49,169 bases of DNA from Saprospiraceae bacterium (lineage in GTDB: Bacteria > Bacteroidota > Bacteroidia > Chitinophagales > Saprospiraceae): contig JABDLO010000431.1 of NCBI GenBank assembly GCA_013002995.1, forward strand, positions 1 through 49,169, written 5' to 3'. The position numbers and the translations under genes are program-made. Below the pieces are notes generated by a model. The model saw only the letters and a list, made by a program, of their open reading frames with translations, did not search any database and had not been told where the DNA came from. Of this stretch, positions 36,112 through 43,914 are shown piece by piece. Position 1 is the stretch's first letter. Each line of letters opens with the position of its first letter.

Positions 36112-36237
36112 TTAAATCCCAATAATGATAACCTTCTTGCATTCCTTCCTCGTGAATAAGCCTATCCAACCTACAGTCGCAAACGTTATGAAGTAAGTCG
36201 CATATTGATCGTTTATGTAATATCCTTTCCCTGTCAT
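36112..36237 (-). pseudogene. RAYT (IS200-like, REP-associated tyrosine transposase) N-terminal remnant
   Basis: A 41-codon frame on the minus strand encodes MTGKGYYINDQ, then YATYFITFATVGWIGLFTRK, then ECKKVI and a stop. The stretch FITFATVGWI..FTRKE is the start of Bacteroidota RAYT transposases (Y1_Tnp fold), which usually run to ~180 aa and carry an HUH-type His pair and a catalytic Tyr. All of that is gone here: the frame ends after ~38 matching residues. Upstream and downstream lie two REP-like hairpins with the same core. A longer overlapping frame on the same strand (to 36397) reads other sequence and is likely not a gene. Confidence 0.7.
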
Positions 36238-36297
36238 ATTTATTTAGATAGTCAATTATGCCTATATATTGCTGGTGGCATTTTCCAAAAAATATGG

Positions 36298-36320
36298 CTT
36301 TGAAGTTACAAATTTCAAAG
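36298..36320. repeat. REP-like palindrome 5' of RAYT remnant
   Basis: CTTTGAAGTT (36298-36307), loop ACA and AATTTCAAAG (36311-36320) form a 10-bp hairpin with one G-T pair and a 3-nt loop. It has the same geometry and GAAGTT/AA(C/T)TTC core as 36071-36093, on the other side of the RAYT fragment. Confidence 0.7.
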
Positions 36321-36425
36321 AGCGACTTTGATTTAAAATTGTAAATACTTAAGACTGCAGTGGCCTTAAGCTTTCTGAAAAAAATAAAATTCACCATCGC
36401 CTTTCAATTAATTTCTTTTTTCGCA

Positions 36426-36433
36426 TATCTTTG
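36426..36433 (+). promoter_or_regulatory. -7 box of guaB touching its start codon
   Basis: TATCTTTG is a full match to TAnnTTTG. A TTTC lies about 20 bp upstream (36411-36414 region) in place of the -33 TTTG. The guaB ATG begins only 3 bp after the box, so transcription would start at or next to the A of the ATG, giving a leaderless or near-leaderless mRNA. Confidence 0.6.
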
Positions 36434-36436
36434 CGG

Positions 36437-37921
36437 ATGGAAAGAAAAAACACCTACCTCCACGAGACCCTTCCGGATGCCTTAACTTTTGATGATGTTC
36501 TTCTTACGCCTTCTTATTCTGAAGTCTTACCACGGGAAGTTGACATATCAACCCAATTAACAACAGACATTCGATTAAATTCTCCTATTGTTTCAGCGGC
36601 AATGGATACAGTCACTGAATATCACCTGGCTATTGCTGTAGCAAGGCAGGGAGGAATAGGGATTGTGCATAAAAATATGCCCATTACAGATCAGGCTGAG
36701 CAAGTAAGACTGGTAAAAAGATCTGAAAGTGGTATGATCCTCGATCCGGTTACCCTGCCGGAAGACGCAATGGTTATTGATGCTCTAAATCTGATGAAGA
36801 CTTATAAAATCGGAGGTATACCCATTATTGATAAAAACCATAGGTTAATAGGTATACTCACCAATAGGGATTTAAGATTTGAAGACAATTTCCACAAGTC
36901 GGTCAAGGAAGTTATGACCCAGGAAAACCTCATTACCGCTCCTATGGGGACGGATCTTACCCAGGCCAGAGATATTTTACAACAATATAAAATTGAAAAG
37001 CTTCCGGTAGTCGATGATGATAATATCCTGGTAGGGCTCATTACCTACAAAGACATCATGAAGGTGCAGGACTATCCTAATAGTTGTAAAGATAGTCATG
37101 GGCGATTGAGAGTTGGTGCAGCAGTAGGAGTTACGGGTGATACATTTGATCGAGTAGAAGCATTGGTCAATGTAGGAGTAGATGTAATATGTGTGGATAC
37201 TGCTCATGGTCATTCTGCCGGAGTACTAAAAACCATTAAAGAAATAAGGAATAAATACGGAGATCTTCAGATCATCGGTGGTAATGTTGCCACAGCAGAA
37301 GGTGCAAGAGCACTAGCAGATGCTGGTGTTAATGGTGTAAAGGTAGGTGTCGGTCCGGGATCTATATGTACAACCCGTATTGTTGCCGGTGTTGGTGTTC
37401 CTCAATTAACCGCCATCATGTCGGCATATTCAGGCGTAAAAGACCTGGGCATTCCAATTATCGGTGATGGAGGAATCCGATACACAGGAGATATTTCCAA
37501 AGCACTTGCAGCTGGTGCCAGTTCGATTATGGCAGGATCATTATTCGCAGGAACAGAAGAAGCACCTGGTGAAACCATCATCTATCAGGGAAGGAAATTT
37601 AAAGTATATCGAGGCATGGGTTCACTTGGAGCAATGGAACTTGGATCAAAAGATCGTTATTTCCAAGATGTGGAAGATGACGTAAAAAAACTGGTACCGG
37701 AAGGAATTGAAGGCAGAGTACCTTATAAAGGCACAGTCTCAGAAGTGATGGTACAATATGTTGGGGGCTTGAGGGCAAGTATGGGATACTGTGGAGCTCA
37801 AACCATTGACGACCTTAAGAATGCTAAGATGGTCAGAATCACTGCTGCCGGTGTTTCAGAATCTCATCCACAAAATGTTACCATAACTAAAGAAGCACCT
37901 AATTACTCTCGAAGAGATTAA
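36437..37921 (+). CDS. guaB: Inosine-5'-monophosphate dehydrogenase
   Basis: Oxidises IMP to XMP with NAD+, the first step to GMP. The 494-aa protein has the N-terminal barrel start [22 protein letters not shown], two CBS domains (about 97-210), and the active-site loop [20 protein letters not shown] with the catalytic Cys, followed by the flap and [15 protein letters not shown] use ATG 36437 ([10 protein letters not shown]), not the TTG at 36431 that lies in the promoter box. The last base pairs overlap the end of the facing EAD11 gene by 4 bp. Confidence 0.97.
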   Translation: MERKNTYLHETLPDALTFDDVLLTPSYSEVLPREVDISTQLTTDIRLNSPIVSAAMDTVTEYHLAIAVARQGGIGIVHKNMPITDQAEQVRLVKRSESGMILDPVTLPEDAMVIDALNLMKTYKIGGIPIIDKNHRLIGILTNRDLRFEDNFHKSVKEVMTQENLITAPMGTDLTQARDILQQYKIEKLPVVDDDNILVGLITYKDIMKVQDYPNSCKDSHGRLRVGAAVGVTGDTFDRVEALVNVGVDVICVDTAHGHSAGVLKTIKEIRNKYGDLQIIGGNVATAEGARALADAGVNGVKVGVGPGSICTTRIVAGVGVPQLTAIMSAYSGVKDLGIPIIGDGGIRYTGDISKALAAGASSIMAGSLFAGTEEAPGETIIYQGRKFKVYRGMGSLGAMELGSKDRYFQDVEDDVKKLVPEGIEGRVPYKGTVSEVMVQYVGGLRASMGYCGAQTIDDLKNAKMVRITAAGVSESHPQNVTITKEAPNYSRRD

Positions 37922-38787
37922 TAAAGTTTTCCATCGTTGCATAAATAAGGGCAAGTCTGACAAAAATCAGCATCGTCAAATGCTTCAACATCAAAGCGCC
38001 ACGTAGGAGACCATTCACTCCATGAGTCATCCGTGAATAAAGATCTCACCTTCCATGACCAACCTTTCACATATTGAGGAGGAATATGTGAACATTCTTC
38101 ATTGATAAAGATTTCATTGAACATTAATAGGGTATCAAATGCAGGCTCAGTAGCATTTGCTCCAAAAACAAGTAAATGATAACCACCTAATTCCTTGGAG
38201 GTGCCAGGCTCTTCCCATTCAAATCTCCATGATACTTCGAATGGCTGAAATACTTGCGCATCATTTTCCGGATAAACAAGCGTCGGTATAAATTCTGATC
38301 CTTCATTTACAGTCATTCCGAAATCACCATCTACTTTTTCTTCGGAAAACTCACCATCTGATTGCAAATCGTACTGTGGGGTAACATTGCTCTGATTGAT
38401 TTCGCTATCACCTCCAGAAAACGGAAGGAAATAAATAACCAGTAATAATAGAGCAGCAATTCCTCCATATAAAATGGTCTTATTGATTTTCTTCTTTTTT
38501 CGAGGCCGATTCTCTCCAATACGGTCTCTTTGTGTAACCTTAGATTCTAAATCCTCAACCCGATCCACCAATAAAAGGATTGCTTTTTTAAGCTTATTAA
38601 TCTCCAATCGCAAGTCATCATCACTGATCGTCCCCGATATCTGGTTCTCAACTAAATCCTTATAATTACTCTTTAACAGAACGACTTCATTATCGTAATA
38701 CGGAGCTTCTTTCTCGAGAATTTCAAGAACATCATCAATCTTACCCTTGATGATCAGATCATTAACTCGATCATTGAGCGATTTCAT
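37918..38787 (-). CDS. Membrane protein with N-terminal effector-associated domain 11 (EAD11)-like
   Basis: A 289-aa protein. Residues 5-80 match the EAD11 pattern: DLIIKGKIDDVLEILEKEAP, EVVLLKSNYKDLVENQISGTIS, then a helix to LLLVDRVEDL. EAD11 acts as an adaptor in NTP-dependent conflict systems, where a copy on a sensor recruits an effector with a matching copy (known from published domain surveys). Here it is followed by a basic stretch (95-100), one membrane helix (103-122), an acidic linker and an Ig/FN3-like outer domain (PTLVYPENDAQVFQPFEVSW...WSWKVRSLFTDDSWSEWSPTWRFDV) that ends with CQTCPYLC. No effector or NTPase gene is nearby. Assignment by pattern only; the EAD11 call needs a profile search. 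Confidence 0.68.
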   Translation of the reverse strand: MKSLNDRVNDLIIKGKIDDVLEILEKEAPYYDNEVVLLKSNYKDLVENQISGTISDDDLRLEINKLKKAILLLVDRVEDLESKVTQRDRIGENRPRKKKKINKTILYGGIAALLLLVIYFLPFSGGDSEINQSNVTPQYDLQSDGEFSEEKVDGDFGMTVNEGSEFIPTLVYPENDAQVFQPFEVSWRFEWEEPGTSKELGGYHLLVFGANATEPAFDTLLMFNEIFINEECSHIPPQYVKGWSWKVRSLFTDDSWSEWSPTWRFDVEAFDDADFCQTCPYLCNDGKLY

Positions 38788-38930
38788 AGAAGGGTTATTG
38801 TATTATCTAAATTTAAAACTATTGACACACAATACCAAAAACACACATATTTTATCAATTTACTCAAATCGCTTCTACTGCTATATATTCTACTTCTCCT
38901 GTCAACTGTAAACGGTAATCTGTCCTTTGT

Positions 38931-38958
38931 TACCTTTTACCTTCTACCTTTTACCTGA
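38931..38958. repeat. Four-copy heptamer tandem repeat
   Basis: The sequence reads TACCTTT TACCTTC TACCTTT TACCTGA, four units of 7 bp with one or two changes. A non-coding simple repeat that could vary in copy number between strains. Confidence 0.7.
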
Positions 38959-39087
38959 ACTTGCATCTTTAGCCCTTTTGTGGAACTGTTTAACTGTTTA
39001 GGACACCTAATTGCTTATGATCTCTTAATATCTTCTTTAAGATGACAATTTGAGGAAATTTACTCAAGCGTTATCTACACCTCTTAA

Positions 39088-39127
39088 TCTCCCCTCAGCC
39101 AGTGGCTGACAGGATACATAGGGGAGA
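39088..39127. repeat. Nested palindrome (cruciform-like)
   Basis: Outer arms TCTCCCCT (39088-39095) and AGGGGAGA (39120-39127) pair over 8 bp. Directly inside, TCAGCC (39095-39100), loop AGT and GGCTGA (39104-39109) form a second stem, with T39095 shared. No U-run follows on either strand. Confidence 0.6.
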
Positions 39128-39443
39128 AATCCACCTTCACTATGGCTACGGACGGACAACGTGGTTAGCCTAAACCTGAGGGATTCCTAAGTTCGCCCAG
39201 CGGAAGAAATTAGTAAGCCCGATTCCTGGAATGATAATAAAAAGGCGGAATTAAAGTAAAATTGCCTTCCCTCCACCCTGAACCTGAAGGGAATCCTCCC
39301 GCAAGAATTAAATGAAAAGACATGACCTATTACCATTAAGAATTAAAAGTCCGTTTAGTAAGTAAATCATCACCTTCCTAAGTATTATTACATTTTATAA
39401 CTTTAGAATTTGGATCTACTTTTATCTTAACACACTCACCTAA

Positions 39444-39950
39444 ATGGCTCAATTCACTGCTTTGCTTGAAAATTTCAACACAAGATTGTGGTCCTTCCAT
39501 GTGAAGGTTCCTGTGGCTATCGCTCTTGAATATCTCGCCAATGATCACAAGCGGGTCATTGTTTCCATAAATGGTGATGACGGGCATCATATGGGGATCA
39601 TGCCGGCTGGTGATGATGTTTACTTCTTGAATATGAATGCAGACATTCGGAAGAAACACAAGCTGGAGGAAGGTAGTCAGTTAGAAATATCATTAAAACC
39701 GGATACGAGTAAATACGGTATGCCAATCTCAGAAGAATTTGAAGCAGTTCTTGAGGCTGATGAAATGTTTAGTGATTACTTTGATAAATTGCCCCCAGGC
39801 AAGAAACGCAACCTCATATACATCGTCAATAAGGTTAAAAATTCAGATAAGCGAATAGAAAAATCATTGATCATTGCGGAGCACCTCAACCATTTCAATG
39901 GAAAGATTGATTTTAAGGCTTTAAATGCTGCTCTCAAAAGAGGAAGATGA
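39444..39950 (+). CDS. DUF1905 / YdeI-OmdA family protein
   Basis: A 168-aa protein with an N-terminal DUF1905 beta-barrel (FTALLENFNTRLWSFHVKVPVAIALEYL...KRVIVSINGDDGHHMGIMPAGDDVYFLNMNADIRKKHKLEEGSQLEISLKPD) and a C-terminal YdeI/OmpD-associated helical part (FEAVLEADEMFSDYFDKLPPGKKRNLIYIVNKVKNSDKRIEKSLIIAEHL). Relatives are linked to bacteriocin or polymyxin resistance in enterics, but no function can be assumed here. The next gene starts 15 bp after the stop. Confidence 0.85.
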   Translation: MAQFTALLENFNTRLWSFHVKVPVAIALEYLANDHKRVIVSINGDDGHHMGIMPAGDDVYFLNMNADIRKKHKLEEGSQLEISLKPDTSKYGMPISEEFEAVLEADEMFSDYFDKLPPGKKRNLIYIVNKVKNSDKRIEKSLIIAEHLNHFNGKIDFKALNAALKRGR

Positions 39951-39965
39951 CCTATCTTGCAGGCC

Positions 39966-41933
39966 ATGGGTAGATGGGTATTCAGTTCAATCATTTTATT
40001 GATATTTTCTCTTGAAGTATGGAGTCAGGATCAAGCTCCTCTGAGTGACCGTGTTGCCCATTACACGATGGATGTCACGCTTGACCATAAAACTAAAAAG
40101 GCCAAGTGTAGGCAACAATTGAGGTGGGTCAATAAATCCCCTGACACCCTTTCCGAAATGAGATTTTATATGTATCTCAATGCATTTAAAAATCTTGAGA
40201 CCACATTTCTAAAGAACAGTCGTGGAAATGTGTTCGGTCAGGACATCTCCGAGAGAGGAGCTGAAAGCTGGGGTTGGATCGAAATCAATCGATTGACTCC
40301 TCGATCCGAAGAAGAATGGACCGACAGACTGCATTACATTCAACCCAATGATGGTAACCCAAAAGACCAAAGCATTGTTTCCTTGTCTCTCCCTGAACCC
40401 TTATTACCCGGAGACACCATAGAGCTTGACATCTATTTTCTGGCCAAAATGCCACAGATCATTGCCCGGGCCGGCTATAGTAAAGATGACTATTTCTTAT
40501 TTGTTCATTGGTTCCCACAACCGGGTGTTTACGAGCAGGACATCAATGGAGAATGGGGATGGAATTGCCATCAGTTTTTCCCGGGGACAGAGTTCTATGC
40601 TGACTTTGGGGTTTATGAATTTAACCTAACAGCTTCAGATCATCTGATCATAGGAGCTTCAGGAGTGCGGACCAATGAAGTAGACAATGGAGATGGAACA
40701 AGAACCATCCAATACCTGGCAGAAGATGTAATCGATTTTGCTTGGGTCGCATATCCTTACTTTGAAGAGTATCATATACAATGGAACCATGTTGATATCC
40801 GATTGCTCATTCCTCCGGAACACTGTATGCTGAAAGACCGATACCTGACAGCTGCTGTTCAGGGATTGGAATACATGACAGAGCATGTAGGTAAGTATCC
40901 ATATCCAAGTCTAACCATTGTTGATCCACCTCTCCATGCATTGAGGTCTGGGTTAATGGAATATCCCATGCTGATCACGTGTGGATCATTCTATCGTATG
41001 CCGGATAATATTCGTACGCTAGAGTCATTGGTGATACATGAATTTGTCCATCAGTACTTCATGGCCACTGTAGCTACCAATGAAAAGGAAGAAGCCTGGA
41101 TGGATGAAGGACTGGTGACTTACTACGAAGATAAAATCATGGATCACTATTACGGAGAAAATTGTTCCTTGTATGATGTACTGGGTTACCGATCCGGAAA
41201 TAGTGAAAACAGCCGACAGGAATATACACAACTCCCCAATCCAAGTATAGGGACGACTGCCCGCCCTGGCTGGGAAATCAAGACTGGGTATAAAGGCCTG
41301 GTTTATAGCAAGACTGCCGGTATGCTCAGAACCATTGAAGGTTTGATGGGTACCGAGGCTATGGATGAAATGATGCAATTGTATTACGATACATGGAAGT
41401 TTAAGCATCCAAAGGGTCCCGATTTTATTCAACTTGCGAGCACATTTGCAAAAGAAAAATCCAACCTCGACCTCAATCCTATATTTGAACAATGCCTGTA
41501 TGGTACGGAGTTATGTGATTATGCCGTCCGTTCTATAAGTAACGAGCAATTCATCAGAGATGTAGGTCTGTTTGATGAGGGAGATGAAAAAGTCTTTAAA
41601 GGTGGTTATCAATCAGATGGATTTTATTCTCAGGTGGTATGTGATCGACTGGGAGGGTTAATTTTTCCTCAGGAAATTGAGGTCACTTTTTCTGATGGCA
41701 GCAAGATTATCGAATACTGGTCAGGAAAGGAGAGAAGAAAAGTCTTTGAATATGAAGGAGATAAAATGGTAGTTTCAGCACATCTGGATCCTCAACGCAA
41801 AATATATCTGGATGTTAATTTCAACAACAACAGTTTCACTTTTAAACTCAATAGGAAACCGATGTTGAAATACACTGCCAAGGCCATACATTGGTTACAA
41901 AATGTATTACAATTCAGTTCATTCATAATGTAA
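39966..41933 (+). CDS. M1-family zinc metallopeptidase, exported
   Basis: A 655-aa gluzincin aminopeptidase-like protein. The signal peptide (1-20, ending EVWSQ) is followed by an M1 N-terminal beta domain (DRVAHYTMDVTLDHKTKKAKCRQQLRW) and the catalytic domain with HEFVH (H358, E359, H362) and the third ligand E381 in EAWMDEGL, 18 residues on. The exopeptidase motif GxMEN reads GLMEYP here, as in other Bacteroidota members. ATG 39966 is preferred to TTG 39957 because it keeps a clean signal peptide. It follows the DUF1905 gene by 15 bp and overlaps nothing downstream (2-bp gap). Confidence 0.92.
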   Translation: MGRWVFSSIILLIFSLEVWSQDQAPLSDRVAHYTMDVTLDHKTKKAKCRQQLRWVNKSPDTLSEMRFYMYLNAFKNLETTFLKNSRGNVFGQDISERGAESWGWIEINRLTPRSEEEWTDRLHYIQPNDGNPKDQSIVSLSLPEPLLPGDTIELDIYFLAKMPQIIARAGYSKDDYFLFVHWFPQPGVYEQDINGEWGWNCHQFFPGTEFYADFGVYEFNLTASDHLIIGASGVRTNEVDNGDGTRTIQYLAEDVIDFAWVAYPYFEEYHIQWNHVDIRLLIPPEHCMLKDRYLTAAVQGLEYMTEHVGKYPYPSLTIVDPPLHALRSGLMEYPMLITCGSFYRMPDNIRTLESLVIHEFVHQYFMATVATNEKEEAWMDEGLVTYYEDKIMDHYYGENCSLYDVLGYRSGNSENSRQEYTQLPNPSIGTTARPGWEIKTGYKGLVYSKTAGMLRTIEGLMGTEAMDEMMQLYYDTWKFKHPKGPDFIQLASTFAKEKSNLDLNPIFEQCLYGTELCDYAVRSISNEQFIRDVGLFDEGDEKVFKGGYQSDGFYSQVVCDRLGGLIFPQEIEVTFSDGSKIIEYWSGKERRKVFEYEGDKMVVSAHLDPQRKIYLDVNFNNNSFTFKLNRKPMLKYTAKAIHWLQNVLQFSSFIM

Positions 41934-41935
41934 TC

Positions 41936-42772
41936 ATGATAGAAAAAATTACACATGGATTTGCTGAAGGATGGAAGCAACGTAGAGTTGTATTCCTGGT
42001 TTACGTTATTCAACTGATCATTGCAGTTCCTATAGGGATCCAGGTCTACCAGGTCATGGAAGCTTCCATCGGTAACTCCATGAGTTTAAATATCATCCAG
42101 GAGGGATTTAATCGCACGGTGGTTGAAGACTTTCTGAATGTCCATGGAGCTTCGATTACACCTTTGATCGGAACATTCAGGTATGTGGTTCCGATGTTTC
42201 TTGTGCTCAGTATATTTTTGCATGCAGGCATCCTCGGTAATGTGATCAAAGGCAAGCACAGAATTGCCGATTTTTTTAAATCCGGGGTAAAACATTTCAA
42301 GAACTTCCTGATATTTGACCTCCTGTTTTTCCTACTTTTTATTCTGTGGTCTATAATCATCTGGATACCGTTCTTGATGTGGATGGGTAATCCGGTTGAA
42401 GATCTTTCTTCAGAAAAAGTACTGGTTTTCGGTATTGCCATTTCAGGAACCATTTATCTGATAGGTCTTTCATTACTTTGGATACTAATATACAATATGA
42501 AACTGTCGGATGTCAAGGAGAAGATTTCATGGAGGACAAGCGTGAAAAAGGGGTGGGATTTATGGAAAAAATCTATTACGAGTCAATGGGGCGTTTTTGT
42601 CATATATGCTTTGATCCACCTGATTGCTATCCTTATATATATGGCCATAACTGATCCTATTGGAGCCGGAAGTATGTGGTTGATTGTTTTTGTTATGCTT
42701 TTACAGCAAATGTTTTCACTGTTTAGGATAGGGCTTAGGGTCGCTTTGTTTAAGAGTCTCTCATTAAACTGA
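41936..42772 (+). CDS. Multi-pass membrane protein of unknown function
   Basis: A 278-aa protein with about six hydrophobic segments (residues ~20-40, 75-100, 125-150, 160-185, 215-235, 245-265). The N-terminus MIEKITHGFAEGWKQRR is amphipathic, and the loop VKEKISWRTSVKKGWDLWKKS is basic. No transporter or enzyme motif is seen. I chose ATG 41936, 2 bp after the M1 stop, because the frame upstream only overlaps the M1 gene without a protein signal. It ends at 42772 with the opposing xth gene ending at 42773. Confidence 0.8.
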   Translation: MIEKITHGFAEGWKQRRVVFLVYVIQLIIAVPIGIQVYQVMEASIGNSMSLNIIQEGFNRTVVEDFLNVHGASITPLIGTFRYVVPMFLVLSIFLHAGILGNVIKGKHRIADFFKSGVKHFKNFLIFDLLFFLLFILWSIIIWIPFLMWMGNPVEDLSSEKVLVFGIAISGTIYLIGLSLLWILIYNMKLSDVKEKISWRTSVKKGWDLWKKSITSQWGVFVIYALIHLIAILIYMAITDPIGAGSMWLIVFVMLLQQMFSLFRIGLRVALFKSLSLN

Positions 42773-43537
42773 TTAAAACTCCAGCTCCAATTCTATAGGA
42801 CAATGATCAGAACCCATGATCTTGTCTTTGATGGTCGCTTTGGTAATGTTCTCCTTTAAGCGTTCATCCACCAGGAAGTAATCAATCCTCCATCCTACAT
42901 TCTTCGCTCTTGCTCCGAATCTCATACTCCAGAAAGAATATTGAACCTTATCAGGATGAAGGAAACGGAAGGAATCAACCAATCCTACATCTAGCAATCC
43001 GGTCATGCCATCAATCTCAACTTGGGTATATCCAGAGGTTTTATTGTAATTTGATTTTGGACGTGCAAGATCGATGGCCTGGTGGGCTACGTTGAAGTCT
43101 CCTGTGACGATGATCGGTTTTGCTTTTCTTAAATCAGAAAGATAATTAGCAAATGCATTATCCCATTCTGATCTGTAATCCAACCGCTTCAATCCATTAC
43201 CACTATTTGGGACATATACATTAACCAAAGTAAAGGGTTCAAATTCAGTAGTTAACACCCTACCCTCCTGATCATGTTCTTCAATCCCAATTCCATTTGA
43301 CTTAATAATAGGTGCTTCTTTAGACAAAGTTGCGACCCCGGAATATCCTTTTTTTACTGCAGAATTCGTATTGAGGTGTCTCCTATGGATATCTTTAAGA
43401 GCCTCTTCAACCTGGTCATCCTGGGCCTTGGTCTCCTGGATGCAGTACATATCGGCCTTAGTTTTTTTGTACTCTTTGATAAAGTCTTTCTTAACAGCTG
43501 CACGGACACCATTTACATTCCAGGATACAATTTTCAT
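42773..43537 (-). CDS. xth: Exonuclease III / AP endonuclease (Xth family)
   Basis: A 254-aa DNA-repair enzyme of the EEP fold: 3'-5' exonuclease and AP endonuclease. Motifs in order are MKIVSWNVNGVRAA, DMYCIQETKAQ (E35), the YVPNSG loop, the metal site VTGDFNVAH, WRIDYFLVDE and SDHCPIELE with the catalytic His. All the residues that are altered in the EEP-fold protein at 25.6 kb are intact here, which makes a useful comparison within the window. The stop is directly next to the stop of the opposing membrane protein. Confidence 0.96.
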   Translation of the reverse strand: MKIVSWNVNGVRAAVKKDFIKEYKKTKADMYCIQETKAQDDQVEEALKDIHRRHLNTNSAVKKGYSGVATLSKEAPIIKSNGIGIEEHDQEGRVLTTEFEPFTLVNVYVPNSGNGLKRLDYRSEWDNAFANYLSDLRKAKPIIVTGDFNVAHQAIDLARPKSNYNKTSGYTQVEIDGMTGLLDVGLVDSFRFLHPDKVQYSFWSMRFGARAKNVGWRIDYFLVDERLKENITKATIKDKIMGSDHCPIELELEF

Positions 43538-43599
43538 GATACACGAATTTAATGAGAGGGCAAAGAAAAGTATTTTTAATAGAAAATAGGACTGAATGA

Positions 43600-43791
43600 T
43601 TAAGGAACGTCAATAGAATCAGGTGCCTCCACAGGATCACCTTTCAGTACTGCTAGGACCTGAACAAATACGATCAATCCAGAGAATAACATGATCCCTA
43701 AAATTACTTCAGCAGTTGGATACATTGCAGCAACCAACAACATTAAAACAATAACAAATGGTATTATCCTCGTGAGTTTCATATGGTCCAT
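43600..43791 (-). CDS. Small two-helix membrane protein, hypothetical
   Basis: A 63-aa protein with two hydrophobic segments (LTRIIPFVIVLMLLVAAMY and EVILGIMLFSGLIVFVQVLAVL) and a short polar C-tail (KGDPVEAPDSIDVP). No family is recognised. ATG 43791 (MDHMKL) or ATG 43782 (MKLTRI) are both possible. The reading frame has a normal hydrophobic pattern, so it is probably a real small gene, standing alone between xth and the amylase gene. Confidence 0.55.
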   Translation of the reverse strand: MDHMKLTRIIPFVIVLMLLVAAMYPTAEVILGIMLFSGLIVFVQVLAVLKGDPVEAPDSIDVP

Positions 43792-43914
43792 AGTAAAGAA
43801 ACTTAATATACATTAATCGGTTCACAATCTAAGCCATCATTTATAAATGTCCATAAGTTTTCATGCTTATTATTCTTATTTTAGCCGGCCATATAGATAT
43901 CAAAATATTCAATC

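Larger units (their letters stand above)
38788..39443. other. Repeat-rich spacer without genes
   Basis: No plausible gene is seen in these 656 bp. The spacer holds four heptamers of TACCTTT type at 38931-38958 and a nested palindrome at 39088-39127. The part at 39130-39160 (CACCTTCACTATGGCTACGG) reads like a worn member of a dispersed repeat family; I could not confirm this from one window. Confidence 0.5.

Noticed and set aside
35984-36397. A 137-codon frame on the minus strand in the guaB-FMO spacer
   Set aside because: It runs through the REP-like hairpin and the RAYT remnant in a different frame, has no recognisable protein pattern, and its composition is unlike its neighbours. The RAYT reading of another frame explains the sequence better.
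38931-38958. CRISPR array
   Set aside because: The units are only 7 bp, adjacent and without spacers, so it is a simple tandem repeat.
39444-39950. Bacteriocin resistance locus
   Set aside because: The YdeI/OmdA family is linked to resistance in enterics, but no bacteriocin gene or transporter is near and the family is wide.
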